In this document: positions 28,374 through 38,148 of the stretch, in pieces | How positions within the stretch are numbered: the stretch's first letter is position 1 | Layout: every line of letters starts with the position of its first letter | DNA from: Actinomycetes bacterium | GTDB taxonomy: Bacteria > Planctomycetota > Phycisphaerae > JAACET01 | Length of the DNA: 64,000 bases | Direction: 5' to 3' | Assembly (NCBI GenBank): GCA_030614915.1 | Contig: JAUXAG010000008.1 | Span: 1-64,000 of the forward strand | The notes under the pieces: generated by a model | Database searches by the model: none | Seen by the model: the letters and a program-made list of their open reading frames with translations, nothing else | Told to the model about the DNA's origin: nothing | Made by a program: the position numbers and the translations under genes

Positions 28374-28694
28374 GTGTACGCAATTATAGAAAATGGCGGA
28401 AAACAGTACTTTCTTTGCCAGGGCGACGTTGTTGATATCGAAAGGTGTGAGCTCGCCGAGGGGCAGGATACTGTAGAATTCGAGCAAGTTCTGCTGATCA
28501 AAGATGACAAGGGAACCCATGTTGGCACGCCGATCCTGACGGGCGCGAAGGTCGTGGCCAAGGTAAATGGGCCTGTCAAGGGAACCAAGCTCAAGATGCT
28601 CAAATTCCGGCGGCGGAAAAACTCTCGTACGCACAAAGGACATCGGCAAGAATACCTACGGGTGAGGATTGTCGAAATCCATAGCGGCGCATAA
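28374..28694 (+). CDS. rplU: 50S ribosomal protein L21
   Basis: 'YAIIENGGKQYFLCQGDVVDIE...VGTPILTGAKVVAKVNGPVKGTKLKMLKFRRRKNSRTHKGHRQEYLRVRIVEI'. GTG start. Confidence 0.95.
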   Translation: MYAIIENGGKQYFLCQGDVVDIERCELAEGQDTVEFEQVLLIKDDKGTHVGTPILTGAKVVAKVNGPVKGTKLKMLKFRRRKNSRTHKGHRQEYLRVRIVEIHSGA

Positions 28695-29290
28695 CTACTT
28701 GCCGTAGTGGAACTTGTGCTGTTTTTCTCTCTAAAGAGAGTTTCTCGTACTCCTAGCTGGCGACCGTCATTGAGAGTGCCAGCGGACGCGCTCGAGCTAG
28801 GCCATTGGGCCCAAGAGTGTCTATCTGGCAGTTTTCTGCTGTGGGGTCCACTCTCAGATGATTTTCACCGAACCGTCAAGAGCCCAAAACGGTAGTAGTT
28901 CTGGCAGTCGCACGGGTGAAAGAGCTCGGATACATGCGGGGAGCGCGGATAAGATTTCGGAGGAGAAAACTGCCCTGGCAGTACTGATAATGACCTTGAG
29001 GTCGGACCAAAAGTCCAGAGGCAGAGAAAGGCAACATCCGGCAGGAAGTGCATATCGGTAAATATTTATGGTTTTGTCGGTTATGGCGCTTTTTTATCAA
29101 GGTCTTATAAACGGCAAACCGATATATTTGTGCAGGAGGAGCAGTGCCTGGGACAATGAGCTGGTTTTATCGGCGAGATAGGTACTGGCCTTTGGAGCTC
29201 CGCTGGGAGCAGATTCGGTTTTCCTAAGCCCGGCAAGCGTGTAAAGCTCTTTGGAACAAACAGATACGAGGGTATGTACTAACTGTATAG

Positions 29291-29309
29291 TGCCCGAGAT
29301 GATCGGGCA
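29291..29309 (+). promoter_or_regulatory. Hairpin just upstream of the EPS export gene
   Basis: TGCCCGA-GATGA-TCGGGCA, 18 nt before the GTG start. Confidence 0.5.
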
Positions 29310-29327
29310 GTGAGAGGTACCTGAGCC

Positions 29328-30794
29328 GTGTTTTATAGCCCATTTCGACTTATTGGAAGTGTCCGCCGACTAAGAAGCGCCGCTGGCGTGCGACAGGGGG
29401 TAATAAGGCTATGGTGGGCATTGCTTTGTTTGGCCCTGAGCGGCTGCGCTGGCTGGAGTGTTACTGACCCAACCGGGTCTCTGGGCCGATGGAAGGCCAA
29501 GCCCGTCCAGCAGCGGATCCTGCAGACACTCTCGGCGGCGGAAGAAACCACAGACCAAGAATTCGCCAATGCCGAAGACCCTACACCTGAGGATCTGCAG
29601 GTAATAACCGAAGATTATACCATAGGCCCCGGGGATGTGATTAACGTGCAGGTATTCGAGTTGCTGCAACCTGATATTCCATACGTAGAACAGCTCGTGG
29701 TTGACGACCTTGGCTTTATCATCATCCAGCACGTGGGGCAAATCAGAGCCGAGGGGCTAACCTCAGTGGAACTGAGCGAGCGGATCAAGGAAGTACTTTA
29801 CCCGAACATTCTCAAAGATCCGCGGGTTGCGGTAATGGTGCTTACCCGGAGGCATCGGACGTTCGCCATTATCGGGGCGGTGCGTGAACCGCAGCGATAC
29901 GCCTTGGACAAGGCTGACTATCGACTGCTTCACGCCCTGGCTCAGGCTCAGGATATCTATGATGTCAACATCCCTTATGTCTATGTGATCCGCCGACCGC
30001 CAAGAGCAGAAGTGGTTGAAGGTGTGGAAACACCAGAAGCAGAGCCGGGCCGCGCAGTCCCATCCCCGGTGGTGCCGGCCAAAGTAGGCCCACCACAACT
30101 CTCGCCGGAGGAAGAGCTGGAAGAATTGCTGAAAGCTATTCCCGGTAAGTCTGCAGGCAATGATAACGCGAATATGTCGAACGTCCTGCATTTTTCAGAT
30201 GTGTCCGCGGGGAGCAAGTCAAGCAGGCAGGCGGGGCGAGGCGAGCATAAAGATTTTGACTGGTCGGCAGCAACCAGCGGCAAGAAACTGCCCTTCGCCG
30301 GACGGGTAATCAGGATACCACTGAAGGAGCTGCGAGCCGGCAACGCCAACTACAATATCGTAATTCGTAAGGATGATGTGATCCACGTACCTCTGGCGGG
30401 GCTCGGGTTTTACTACATGATGGGCAACGTGAACCGGCCGGGAGCCTACCAACTTGGTGCAATTCCGGTAACCCTGACGCGGGCTATCGCCGGGGCGGGC
30501 AGTTTGAATGTACTGGCCGAGCCGACCAAAGTAGATATTACCCGGCGGATTGGCGAGCATAAACAGCAGATAGTGCAAGTAGACCTGGCCAAGATCTTTG
30601 CGGGCGTGCAGCCGGATTACTATATCAAACGTGATGATACAATCAACGTGGGAACGTCTCCTGTATCACCCTGGCTGGCTGTTCTGCGGAACGGCTTCCG
30701 GGCGACCTATGGATTCGGATTCGTTTACGATCGCAACTACGCGGACCGGGATCAGTTCCGGCCGTTCGAGTTGCCCAATTTGTTGTTCTGGTAA
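29328..30794 (+). CDS. Polysaccharide biosynthesis/export protein (Wza/GumB-like)
   Basis: 'DYTIGPGDVINVQVFELLQPD...VDDLGFIIIQHVGQIRAEGLTSVELSERI...DPRVAVMVL', SLBB-like repeats. Confidence 0.9.
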   Translation: MFYSPFRLIGSVRRLRSAAGVRQGVIRLWWALLCLALSGCAGWSVTDPTGSLGRWKAKPVQQRILQTLSAAEETTDQEFANAEDPTPEDLQVITEDYTIGPGDVINVQVFELLQPDIPYVEQLVVDDLGFIIIQHVGQIRAEGLTSVELSERIKEVLYPNILKDPRVAVMVLTRRHRTFAIIGAVREPQRYALDKADYRLLHALAQAQDIYDVNIPYVYVIRRPPRAEVVEGVETPEAEPGRAVPSPVVPAKVGPPQLSPEEELEELLKAIPGKSAGNDNANMSNVLHFSDVSAGSKSSRQAGRGEHKDFDWSAATSGKKLPFAGRVIRIPLKELRAGNANYNIVIRKDDVIHVPLAGLGFYYMMGNVNRPGAYQLGAIPVTLTRAIAGAGSLNVLAEPTKVDITRRIGEHKQQIVQVDLAKIFAGVQPDYYIKRDDTINVGTSPVSPWLAVLRNGFRATYGFGFVYDRNYADRDQFRPFELPNLLFW

Positions 30795-30857
30795 AACCGC
30801 TTCCGGGCAAATCTGATAACCGGGAGAGGCCCCACTATACGGAAGTGTGTTTATCCA

Positions 30858-32738
30858 ATGACTTCCAGCAAAGCAGAGCAAATTAGCGCCCTGCCGGATT
30901 ACCTGTGTAAGCGAGGGCTGATTCGGGCCACCATCTTCAGTCCGGCGAACAGCTGGAAGATGTTGCTTCTGGCTGGGGCGTTCCTATTGTTAAACCATAA
31001 GTATCTAGCCAAATTGGTGAAGGTATGGTACAACGAGCCGGATTGGTCACACGGATTTATCATTCCGCTGTTCTGCCTGTACTTTCTGGCCAGCAACTAC
31101 CAAAAGCTTCTGAAGGTGAAAGTCAAACCGGCTTACAGCGGATTGCTGCTAGTGCTGATGGGGCTAGCGATGCAGGCTCTGGCCTTCTGGCTGCGGAACA
31201 GCTACGGGGTGTACCTGGGAATGATCGGGCTGCTGTTCGGCATGGTTCTGTGGCTGGGCGGCTGGCAGGTGATAAAAATTGTGTGGGTGCCAATTCTGTT
31301 CCTGATTTTTGCGGTTAACGTTCCGGAAATGATCTACAGGAACGTGGCCTATGAATTTCAACAGTTCGCGGCCAAGGCGTCGGTGGTAGTACTGCAAGTG
31401 TTGGGGATTCAGGCGGACATGGCCGGTGAACTGGGGCAGGCGGAGACGGTAATCAGCATGTGGGACGCGAGGGGAAACATGCGTCAGTTGAACGTGGAAG
31501 AGGCCTGCTCGGGTATGCGTTTGCTGATGGCTTTCGGGGCACTGGCGGTGGCGATTTCCTATCTGTCGGACAGGCCGACGTGGGAGCGAATTGTTTTGAT
31601 AGTCTCCGCTCTGCCGGTAGCAATCCTGTGCAACCTTCTTCGAGTGGTTATTACGGGCATTCTTTATTATCTAGGGCATCCTAGATACGCCCAGGGCCTG
31701 TTTCACACCTTTACGGGCTTGTTAATGCTGATCCCGGCGGGGCTAATATACCTGGGCCTGGCTAAGCTGATGAACATGCTGGTCATAGAAGAGTACTCAG
31801 AAGTACAAGCAAGCGGGCAAAGTCAGGCCAACGCTCTAAAACCATCTGAATCTGAGAGTTCGCAGGGATATGGGTCTTCTGGCTTAAAAGTGGGCCAGTC
31901 AGCTGCGGTTCTCAGCGAGCAAAAGGAACAAGCTGGCCGACGTCCCGGCAGCGGTGGGACCTGGCGGCAGATCATAGGGGATAAACATTTCCTGGCCTGC
32001 CTGGTAATTGTGCTGCTGGCGGCGGGCGTGTTGCAGGGATCGATCAAGGCGTTGAAGGTTCATCTGCTGAAAAGGCCGGCGTGGCCGAGGGCGCCGTTGA
32101 CGTCGCTGCCCAGCAAATTGGGAAGCTTTGAAGCTGTAAGTTTTAAGAATTCCAAGACAGGCGAGATGGAAATAGACAGGGTATTACCCGAGGACTTCGT
32201 AGATGTCCTGAACACGGATATATATCTGGATCGCAACTACAAAGATTCTGACATAGCAGAAGGGCTGTCCTCCGTGGTGGTGTCGGTATTTTCGACCTAC
32301 TACACGGACAAGGCTGAGCTGGTGCCGCACGTTCCGGAGCGTTGCCAGGCAGCGGCGGGCTACACGCAGACAGGGTCGGAAACCTTTGAAGTAAAGGTAG
32401 CTGGGCTGGGACTGCCCGGAGATAAGCTGACGGTGCGGGCCAGCACTTTCGCCGGGACCGATACCAGAACCGGGCAATCCAGGTCCTTTCCCATCATCTA
32501 TTTCTTCGTAGCCAATGGCGAATACTTTGACGACTGGAAGCGGGTCCGCTGGCACTTAGGCGCACCGCAGGCTTACTTCTGGGACAAGTACAGCTACTAC
32601 GGCTTTTTCCGGTTGACTTTCCCTCAATCCAACGACAAGGCCGAGTGCATTGCGACGGCCAAGAAGTTTTTGAAATTAGCTTTGCCGGAGATGATTCGAA
32701 TTTGGCCAGACTGGGAAGAACTGAGCAAAGGACCGTAA
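30858..32738 (+). CDS. Exosortase fused to C-terminal EpsI-like domain
   Basis: Exosortase triad: 'VEEACSGMRLLMAF' (Cys), 'LCNLLRVVITG' (Arg), 'LFHTFTGLL' (His). C-terminal region resembles EpsI. Confidence 0.92.
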   Translation: MTSSKAEQISALPDYLCKRGLIRATIFSPANSWKMLLLAGAFLLLNHKYLAKLVKVWYNEPDWSHGFIIPLFCLYFLASNYQKLLKVKVKPAYSGLLLVLMGLAMQALAFWLRNSYGVYLGMIGLLFGMVLWLGGWQVIKIVWVPILFLIFAVNVPEMIYRNVAYEFQQFAAKASVVVLQVLGIQADMAGELGQAETVISMWDARGNMRQLNVEEACSGMRLLMAFGALAVAISYLSDRPTWERIVLIVSALPVAILCNLLRVVITGILYYLGHPRYAQGLFHTFTGLLMLIPAGLIYLGLAKLMNMLVIEEYSEVQASGQSQANALKPSESESSQGYGSSGLKVGQSAAVLSEQKEQAGRRPGSGGTWRQIIGDKHFLACLVIVLLAAGVLQGSIKALKVHLLKRPAWPRAPLTSLPSKLGSFEAVSFKNSKTGEMEIDRVLPEDFVDVLNTDIYLDRNYKDSDIAEGLSSVVVSVFSTYYTDKAELVPHVPERCQAAAGYTQTGSETFEVKVAGLGLPGDKLTVRASTFAGTDTRTGQSRSFPIIYFFVANGEYFDDWKRVRWHLGAPQAYFWDKYSYYGFFRLTFPQSNDKAECIATAKKFLKLALPEMIRIWPDWEELSKGP

Positions 32739-32816
32739 AGTAGGTCCGGGCATCGTGGGCGCCCCTGGAAACAAGGGTTTCTTTGAACCATTAGTGGAGT
32801 GGACGGATAAGGTTTT

Positions 32817-35800
32817 ATGGCTAGACATCGGGTCAACAAAAGACTTTTGGTGATGTTAGTGGGTGGACTTATTCTGCTGGTGGGGTTTGGCTGGGGATGG
32901 TGGCAAGGGAGAATGCGGCAACGCGACCCTCGACCGTACCTGGTTATGGGAGACGAGCTATTTGCCCAAGGGCAATACAAAGAGGCGACAGTCCAATACA
33001 GTCAAGCCAGCAGATGGGCAGCGACAAAGGGAGATACGGCCACGCAGGTCACAGCCCTGGTGAAGATTAGCCGAGCGCTTCCCCACATAGAAACCGAACA
33101 CGCCGTGCTGCAGGCGGTGAGCGTATTGGAGCAAGCGGTCACCAAAGACCCACAGAGTATCGAGGCTCGGAAGGCCCGGCTGGAAATGCAGTACGAAAGG
33201 ACCCGGGACATACGGGACCCCCAGTGGCTGGGAGCCTGGCAAGACCTGCAACAATACGCCGACGATCTAATCGAACTAATCAGCTTGTCTGCGGAAAAGA
33301 AGCTGGATGAGGACAACGCCCGGGCTCATTACCTGCGTGGATTGGCCACGTTAACAGTAATTGAAATGCAGCGAGACACGACGCCTTTGGAGGTGCTGAA
33401 AACCAGACAAGAAGCGTTAGAGTTCGTTGCAAAGGCCTACAAATACCACCCGAGTTCGGTGGATTACTGCAAGGCACTGATGCAAACGCATATGCGTATA
33501 GCCGATCAGATTTCGATCATACATACACCGTTGCCGAAAGAAGATCGCACCTCGGCCGTGAAGCACTTGTATGAGGCCCAAAACATTGCCAAACGATTCT
33601 GTGAACAAAACCCCAACTCCGGAGCAGCTTTAGCGCTTCTGACCGACGAGCTATACCAAGTGAAAGCCTGGAGCGAACGTGACCAGCGGGATGAAGTTGC
33701 TGAAGATCCGCAGATCAGCAGCGGATTAGATGACCGGGCACTGCTGGAGGCTTATCTGAAGGCATGGGCAGATAATTCAGCACGGCCAGCGTTGAGTGAG
33801 GTGAACAGTGCGGCAGATCGGCTGATAGAAGAGTATCTCCAGGAGGCTGAAAAGCTGGGCACGGACATCGTATCGGTGCAACTGACTAAAGCAATCTGGT
33901 GGCAGCACCCAAGTAGAAGAGACCTGGATAAAGTCAGGGTCAGTCTGGAAAAGGCCGCGGATCACGAGTCGGATATTATCAGCAAGCTAGGGCTCTATTT
34001 GCAAATCGCCGACGCGTACAAACAGGATGGTCAAAGGAGAAAAGCTCTGAAGATATGTGAGCAAGCCGTGACCATACCTCTGGATCTGGGAATAGTCAGA
34101 GCCAGGGCCTTGCGGTGGAGGATCCGCCTGCTGCACCAATCCGCTGCCCAGATCCTGGTGGAGCTGAACAGTGAAATCACAGGTACAGACGCCAGTGCCG
34201 TTGAAGAGGTGAATACCTTGCTGGACCGAGCTGAGGAGCACCTCGAAGCCAGCCTGGCCATAATAGAAGGGAGGCTTAGGTACCAATACCCAACTCTGAT
34301 TGTTCGCGGGCAAATAGCTCAACTTCGGCGTCCTAAAACCCGGCAGAATAACCGGCAAGCTATCCAATTGTATGAACAGGCGCGGGATGAGATGGAGAAC
34401 ATGAGCGCAGTAGCGCTGAGACAAAATATTCTGCAATACAGCCGGCTGTTGGTTAGGCTGGCCCAGGCCTATAACGTTGACGGCCAGAGCGGGGCGGCTG
34501 AAGAATCGCTCAGCAAAGCTGTCAAAACGGTTCGGCTGATGCTTTCGAGCAGCAAGATACGTTTGACCATCGGCCCACCAACCATGCTGTTTTTGGCGGA
34601 TTTGCAGCTAAAGAACCGGCATGTAGACAAGGCCGAGCAGACCCTGGATGAAGCAATTGAGCAGATTTCCCAGAGCCCGGGGGAATCCGATGAAAAACAG
34701 GCAAAGCTGCTGGGGGAGGCACTTAGACGACGAATACGGCAGTTCGAACTTCAGGACAAGACCCAAGACGCCCTGGCAACGGCCCAATACATCGAGGAAC
34801 ACTACCCGGAGATGGCCGAGTGGGCCATCGCTCGGCAAGTTGAAATCTTGGGCCAGGAGCAGCAGACTGACAGCGTGGAAATGGAGGCCGTTCTGAAACG
34901 ATGGATGGCCTTGCGTCCGGATAGTTCGGCCCCAGTGAGGCGATTGACTGCGTTGTACCTGCGTCTAGAGCAGTACGACAAAGCGGAAGCTCTAGTGCAA
35001 AAGACTATCGCCGAGAATCCAGAATTGGGGCAAGTTCTATCGCAGATGACTGCGATAATCCGGAAAACGGATCGCGAAGAACGCCAGCAAATGCTGAGAA
35101 AACTTCTGAAAGATACCAGCGATCCCCTGCAACGGCACATGAGTCTATTCCGACTGTATCGCCAAGATTACTCATACTATAACGCCCAAGCCATCAAGCA
35201 CGCCCAGGAAGGGAAAACTGAGTTAGCCGAAGAAGCCCGCAAACAAGCCACCCAGAACAGTGAACTGGCTATGCAGTCGCTGGAGCAAGTGTACGAGATT
35301 CGAGCGGGTGATCCTAGTGTTCACCAAACTCTCCTGTCCTACTATCTAGCGGGTAGGGATTGGGAGAAAGCGGAGAAGATCGTGGCCAGGGCCGAAGAAG
35401 AGAATTGGGATGGGGTGGAAGGGTTATACTCCAGGGGCCGACTGCATAACGCAAAGGGGGAGAGCCTGGCGAGCGAAGATGAGCAGGCTGCCAACAAGGA
35501 GTATCAAAAAGCGCTGAAATGCCTGGAAGAAGCAGTACAGAGGCGCAAGAAGTTCTACCAAGGCTGGCTGGAAAAGGCCCGGGCCGAGCACCACCTAGAA
35601 CGACACGAAGCAGCATTGGAGAGTGCCCGGATAGCGATAGGACAGAATCCAACAGACCATACGGGCGTGCGCATGCTGCTGGTGCTGACGGCTGGTGAAT
35701 GGAATCGAGCCAAAACCGCGGAGAATCCGGCGGAGGCTAGACGGTTCGCTGAAGAAACATACGAACTGGCTCAACAGGCCCTAAAACTCGACCCAAATTA

Positions 35801-38054
35801 CCATAAAGCAGAACTTTTCAAGAGGGCCTACTTGGATGAGTATGACACCGATAGAGCCATAAAGGAGCGTTTAGCCTTACTGGAAAAGGACCCAAGCGAC
35901 CGTGCCAATCTGCAACACCTGCTTGGAATCTACCAGAGGGAAAAGAAGATAGAAGAGCTAAGACAGGTGCTTGTAGCTCTTATCGCCAAGCAGCCTGACT
36001 CACCCGAGCTGGTGTTGCTTCTGGCCAAGTACTATAACCAGATCAGGCAATACGACGAAGCTCTAGGAGTGCTACAGTCTGCCCAGCAGCAATGGCCGGA
36101 ACGGCTAAGTGTGGCGGTGACATTGGCAGAGACCTACCGTTTGAACAACGAACCGGACAAAGCTACGGCCTGCCTGCAGAGCTTCCTGAGCAGGACTAAG
36201 GAGGAAGAAAAAGGCCGGGCCTACCAACTCCTGGGTTTGCTGGAAGCACGGCTGGGACGCCAAGAGAATGCACTCAGGGCATTTCAGCAGGCCATTGCCA
36301 ACGCCAAACAATACCGACCTGAAGACCTGAAGGCGGTCTGCAATCTTTCGCGGCTGATGTTCAACAGCGGTGCCCGGCAGGCAGCGATAGCTACGGTTCT
36401 GCCGCTGGCTGAGAATGACAACAAATATGCGATCCAGATGTTGGTACACTTTTATCGTCACAACGCCGAGCCGGAGGAAAGCATCAAGTGGGCCCGCCGA
36501 GGTCTGAGCTTATTCCCAGAATCCCTAGACCAAAAGATAATTTTGGCGGCAGCGCTGCTGGCGGGGAACAAACCGGCCGAAGCCCAGGAATTGCTGGAAA
36601 ATGTGGTAGAACAAGTTGGAGGCGGGGCCGGAGCCACCGACGCTTATGTCATGTTGGCCAGGGCCCATACCGCCCAGCGGCAATACCAAGCCGCCATCCG
36701 AATGCTCGAGCAGGCCATCAACTCCGGAGTTAATCAGCCCAAGGTACGGCTCGAACTGGCAATTCTCTACCGGTTCGAGGGGAAAATCGGCGGGGCAGCG
36801 AGACAGTACCAACTAGTCCTTGAAAAACACCCGGGTAACAGGGTAGTCAGGCAAGTATTGGCGGACCTATGGATAAGCCAAGGCAGATACGCTCAAGCAG
36901 AAATAGTACTGGAGAAAGGAAGGGAAGTTGAAACGGACGAATACTTTTGGCCTAGCCAGCTATCGAGGCTGTGGCTGAGCCGCACGGACAAGCCGGCCGA
37001 ACAACGCGGTGACAAAGCCCTGGATTACGCCCTGGAAGCCGCGACCAAGTCGGGTAATGATTCGTCGAGGGTGGCGGAGGTGATGGCGGTTCTGAACCTT
37101 CGAGGTCAATACAATAGGTGCGTGGCTTTCTACGAGGCCACAGTTCCAGAGGCCCACAAACATAACTACCGAATTCTAATGAACCTGGCCAGGGCAGAGC
37201 GGGGCAGATGGGGGCAGGGTAAATCCGCGTCCAGTCCGACGATGAGTACGCAGGAGCTGGAACAACTGAAACGTCGAACGGTGGCGTTGTACCGCCAAGC
37301 ACTGGATAAGGCTGAAGGCGATTGGACCACCTACAACATGGTGACAAGAGAGCTGGAGGCGATGCTGGGGCTGGATGAGGTTATCGAATCGAGTGAAATT
37401 TGGGCGAGCAAGAATCCTGGGGATACTCATAACCGCACTTTGCTGGCTATGCTGCTTAGCCGCCGGGCCCAGAAACGGCTAGGTAGCGACCAAGAGGCAC
37501 AGGCCAACGCAGATCTGAACCGAGCAGTTGGCCTACTGCAATCTCTGGTTCAGCAAGGCAATCTCAGTGTAAGTATACGACTGACGGCAGAACGGCAATT
37601 GGCTGAGATTTACTTCAAGCTTGAAATGTACGAACAGGCCAGGAGCATGTATACCAAAGTGCTGAGAGTGCTTCCCAACGACATTGCGTCATTGAACAAC
37701 TTGGCATATATTCTCACAGACATGCTAAACAAGCCGGAAGAGGCCCTGGAGTATATCGAAAAGGCCTTACAGCAGAATCCCCAGGAGCCCAACCTGCTCG
37801 ATACATATGGCTGGGCACTGTTGAAAGCGGGGCAGACCAACCGGGCGATCGAGAAGCTCAGCCGATCCGTCAGTGCTGGGGCCTCCGGTATAAACAACTA
37901 CCACCTGGGGCTGGCTCTCAAAGAGGCCGGGGAGCATCGCCGAGCATTGAAAGCACTGCGGGAAGCAGAGAAATTGCTGGAGAACGATGCCACCTACAAA
38001 GAGCAGATCGGGGCGGAGGTTAGGGCCCTAATTGAGGAACTGGAGCAAGAATGA
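32817..38054 (+). CDS. Giant TPR-repeat protein of the exosortase/EPS locus (PrsT-like)
   Basis: 1745 aa, N-terminal TM helix, many TPRs ('NNLAYILTDMLNKPEEALEYIEKALQQNPQEPNLLDTYGWALLKAGQ'). Confidence 0.88.
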   Translation: MARHRVNKRLLVMLVGGLILLVGFGWGWWQGRMRQRDPRPYLVMGDELFAQGQYKEATVQYSQASRWAATKGDTATQVTALVKISRALPHIETEHAVLQAVSVLEQAVTKDPQSIEARKARLEMQYERTRDIRDPQWLGAWQDLQQYADDLIELISLSAEKKLDEDNARAHYLRGLATLTVIEMQRDTTPLEVLKTRQEALEFVAKAYKYHPSSVDYCKALMQTHMRIADQISIIHTPLPKEDRTSAVKHLYEAQNIAKRFCEQNPNSGAALALLTDELYQVKAWSERDQRDEVAEDPQISSGLDDRALLEAYLKAWADNSARPALSEVNSAADRLIEEYLQEAEKLGTDIVSVQLTKAIWWQHPSRRDLDKVRVSLEKAADHESDIISKLGLYLQIADAYKQDGQRRKALKICEQAVTIPLDLGIVRARALRWRIRLLHQSAAQILVELNSEITGTDASAVEEVNTLLDRAEEHLEASLAIIEGRLRYQYPTLIVRGQIAQLRRPKTRQNNRQAIQLYEQARDEMENMSAVALRQNILQYSRLLVRLAQAYNVDGQSGAAEESLSKAVKTVRLMLSSSKIRLTIGPPTMLFLADLQLKNRHVDKAEQTLDEAIEQISQSPGESDEKQAKLLGEALRRRIRQFELQDKTQDALATAQYIEEHYPEMAEWAIARQVEILGQEQQTDSVEMEAVLKRWMALRPDSSAPVRRLTALYLRLEQYDKAEALVQKTIAENPELGQVLSQMTAIIRKTDREERQQMLRKLLKDTSDPLQRHMSLFRLYRQDYSYYNAQAIKHAQEGKTELAEEARKQATQNSELAMQSLEQVYEIRAGDPSVHQTLLSYYLAGRDWEKAEKIVARAEEENWDGVEGLYSRGRLHNAKGESLASEDEQAANKEYQKALKCLEEAVQRRKKFYQGWLEKARAEHHLERHEAALESARIAIGQNPTDHTGVRMLLVLTAGEWNRAKTAENPAEARRFAEETYELAQQALKLDPNYHKAELFKRAYLDEYDTDRAIKERLALLEKDPSDRANLQHLLGIYQREKKIEELRQVLVALIAKQPDSPELVLLLAKYYNQIRQYDEALGVLQSAQQQWPERLSVAVTLAETYRLNNEPDKATACLQSFLSRTKEEEKGRAYQLLGLLEARLGRQENALRAFQQAIANAKQYRPEDLKAVCNLSRLMFNSGARQAAIATVLPLAENDNKYAIQMLVHFYRHNAEPEESIKWARRGLSLFPESLDQKIILAAALLAGNKPAEAQELLENVVEQVGGGAGATDAYVMLARAHTAQRQYQAAIRMLEQAINSGVNQPKVRLELAILYRFEGKIGGAARQYQLVLEKHPGNRVVRQVLADLWISQGRYAQAEIVLEKGREVETDEYFWPSQLSRLWLSRTDKPAEQRGDKALDYALEAATKSGNDSSRVAEVMAVLNLRGQYNRCVAFYEATVPEAHKHNYRILMNLARAERGRWGQGKSASSPTMSTQELEQLKRRTVALYRQALDKAEGDWTTYNMVTRELEAMLGLDEVIESSEIWASKNPGDTHNRTLLAMLLSRRAQKRLGSDQEAQANADLNRAVGLLQSLVQQGNLSVSIRLTAERQLAEIYFKLEMYEQARSMYTKVLRVLPNDIASLNNLAYILTDMLNKPEEALEYIEKALQQNPQEPNLLDTYGWALLKAGQTNRAIEKLSRSVSAGASGINNYHLGLALKEAGEHRRALKALREAEKLLENDATYKEQIGAEVRALIEELEQE

Positions 38055-38148
38055 GCCTGCAACAGGAAAGCCATAATAGTAGCGAAGTCCGTTGGTGTTC
38101 AGCGGATCTGATTTTTAGATTGTTTTGCTGTTCTTTTAATCGAGGTCA

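Noticed and set aside
28825-28840. CTGGCAGTTTTCTGCTG as a sigma-54 promoter
   Set aside because: Spacing between GG and GC is 9, not 10, and the consensus match is weak.
28707-29100. Short ORFs in the rplU-EPS intergenic region
   Set aside because: Two-frame overlapping low-quality ORFs, no RBS or motif support; treated as regulatory intergenic DNA.
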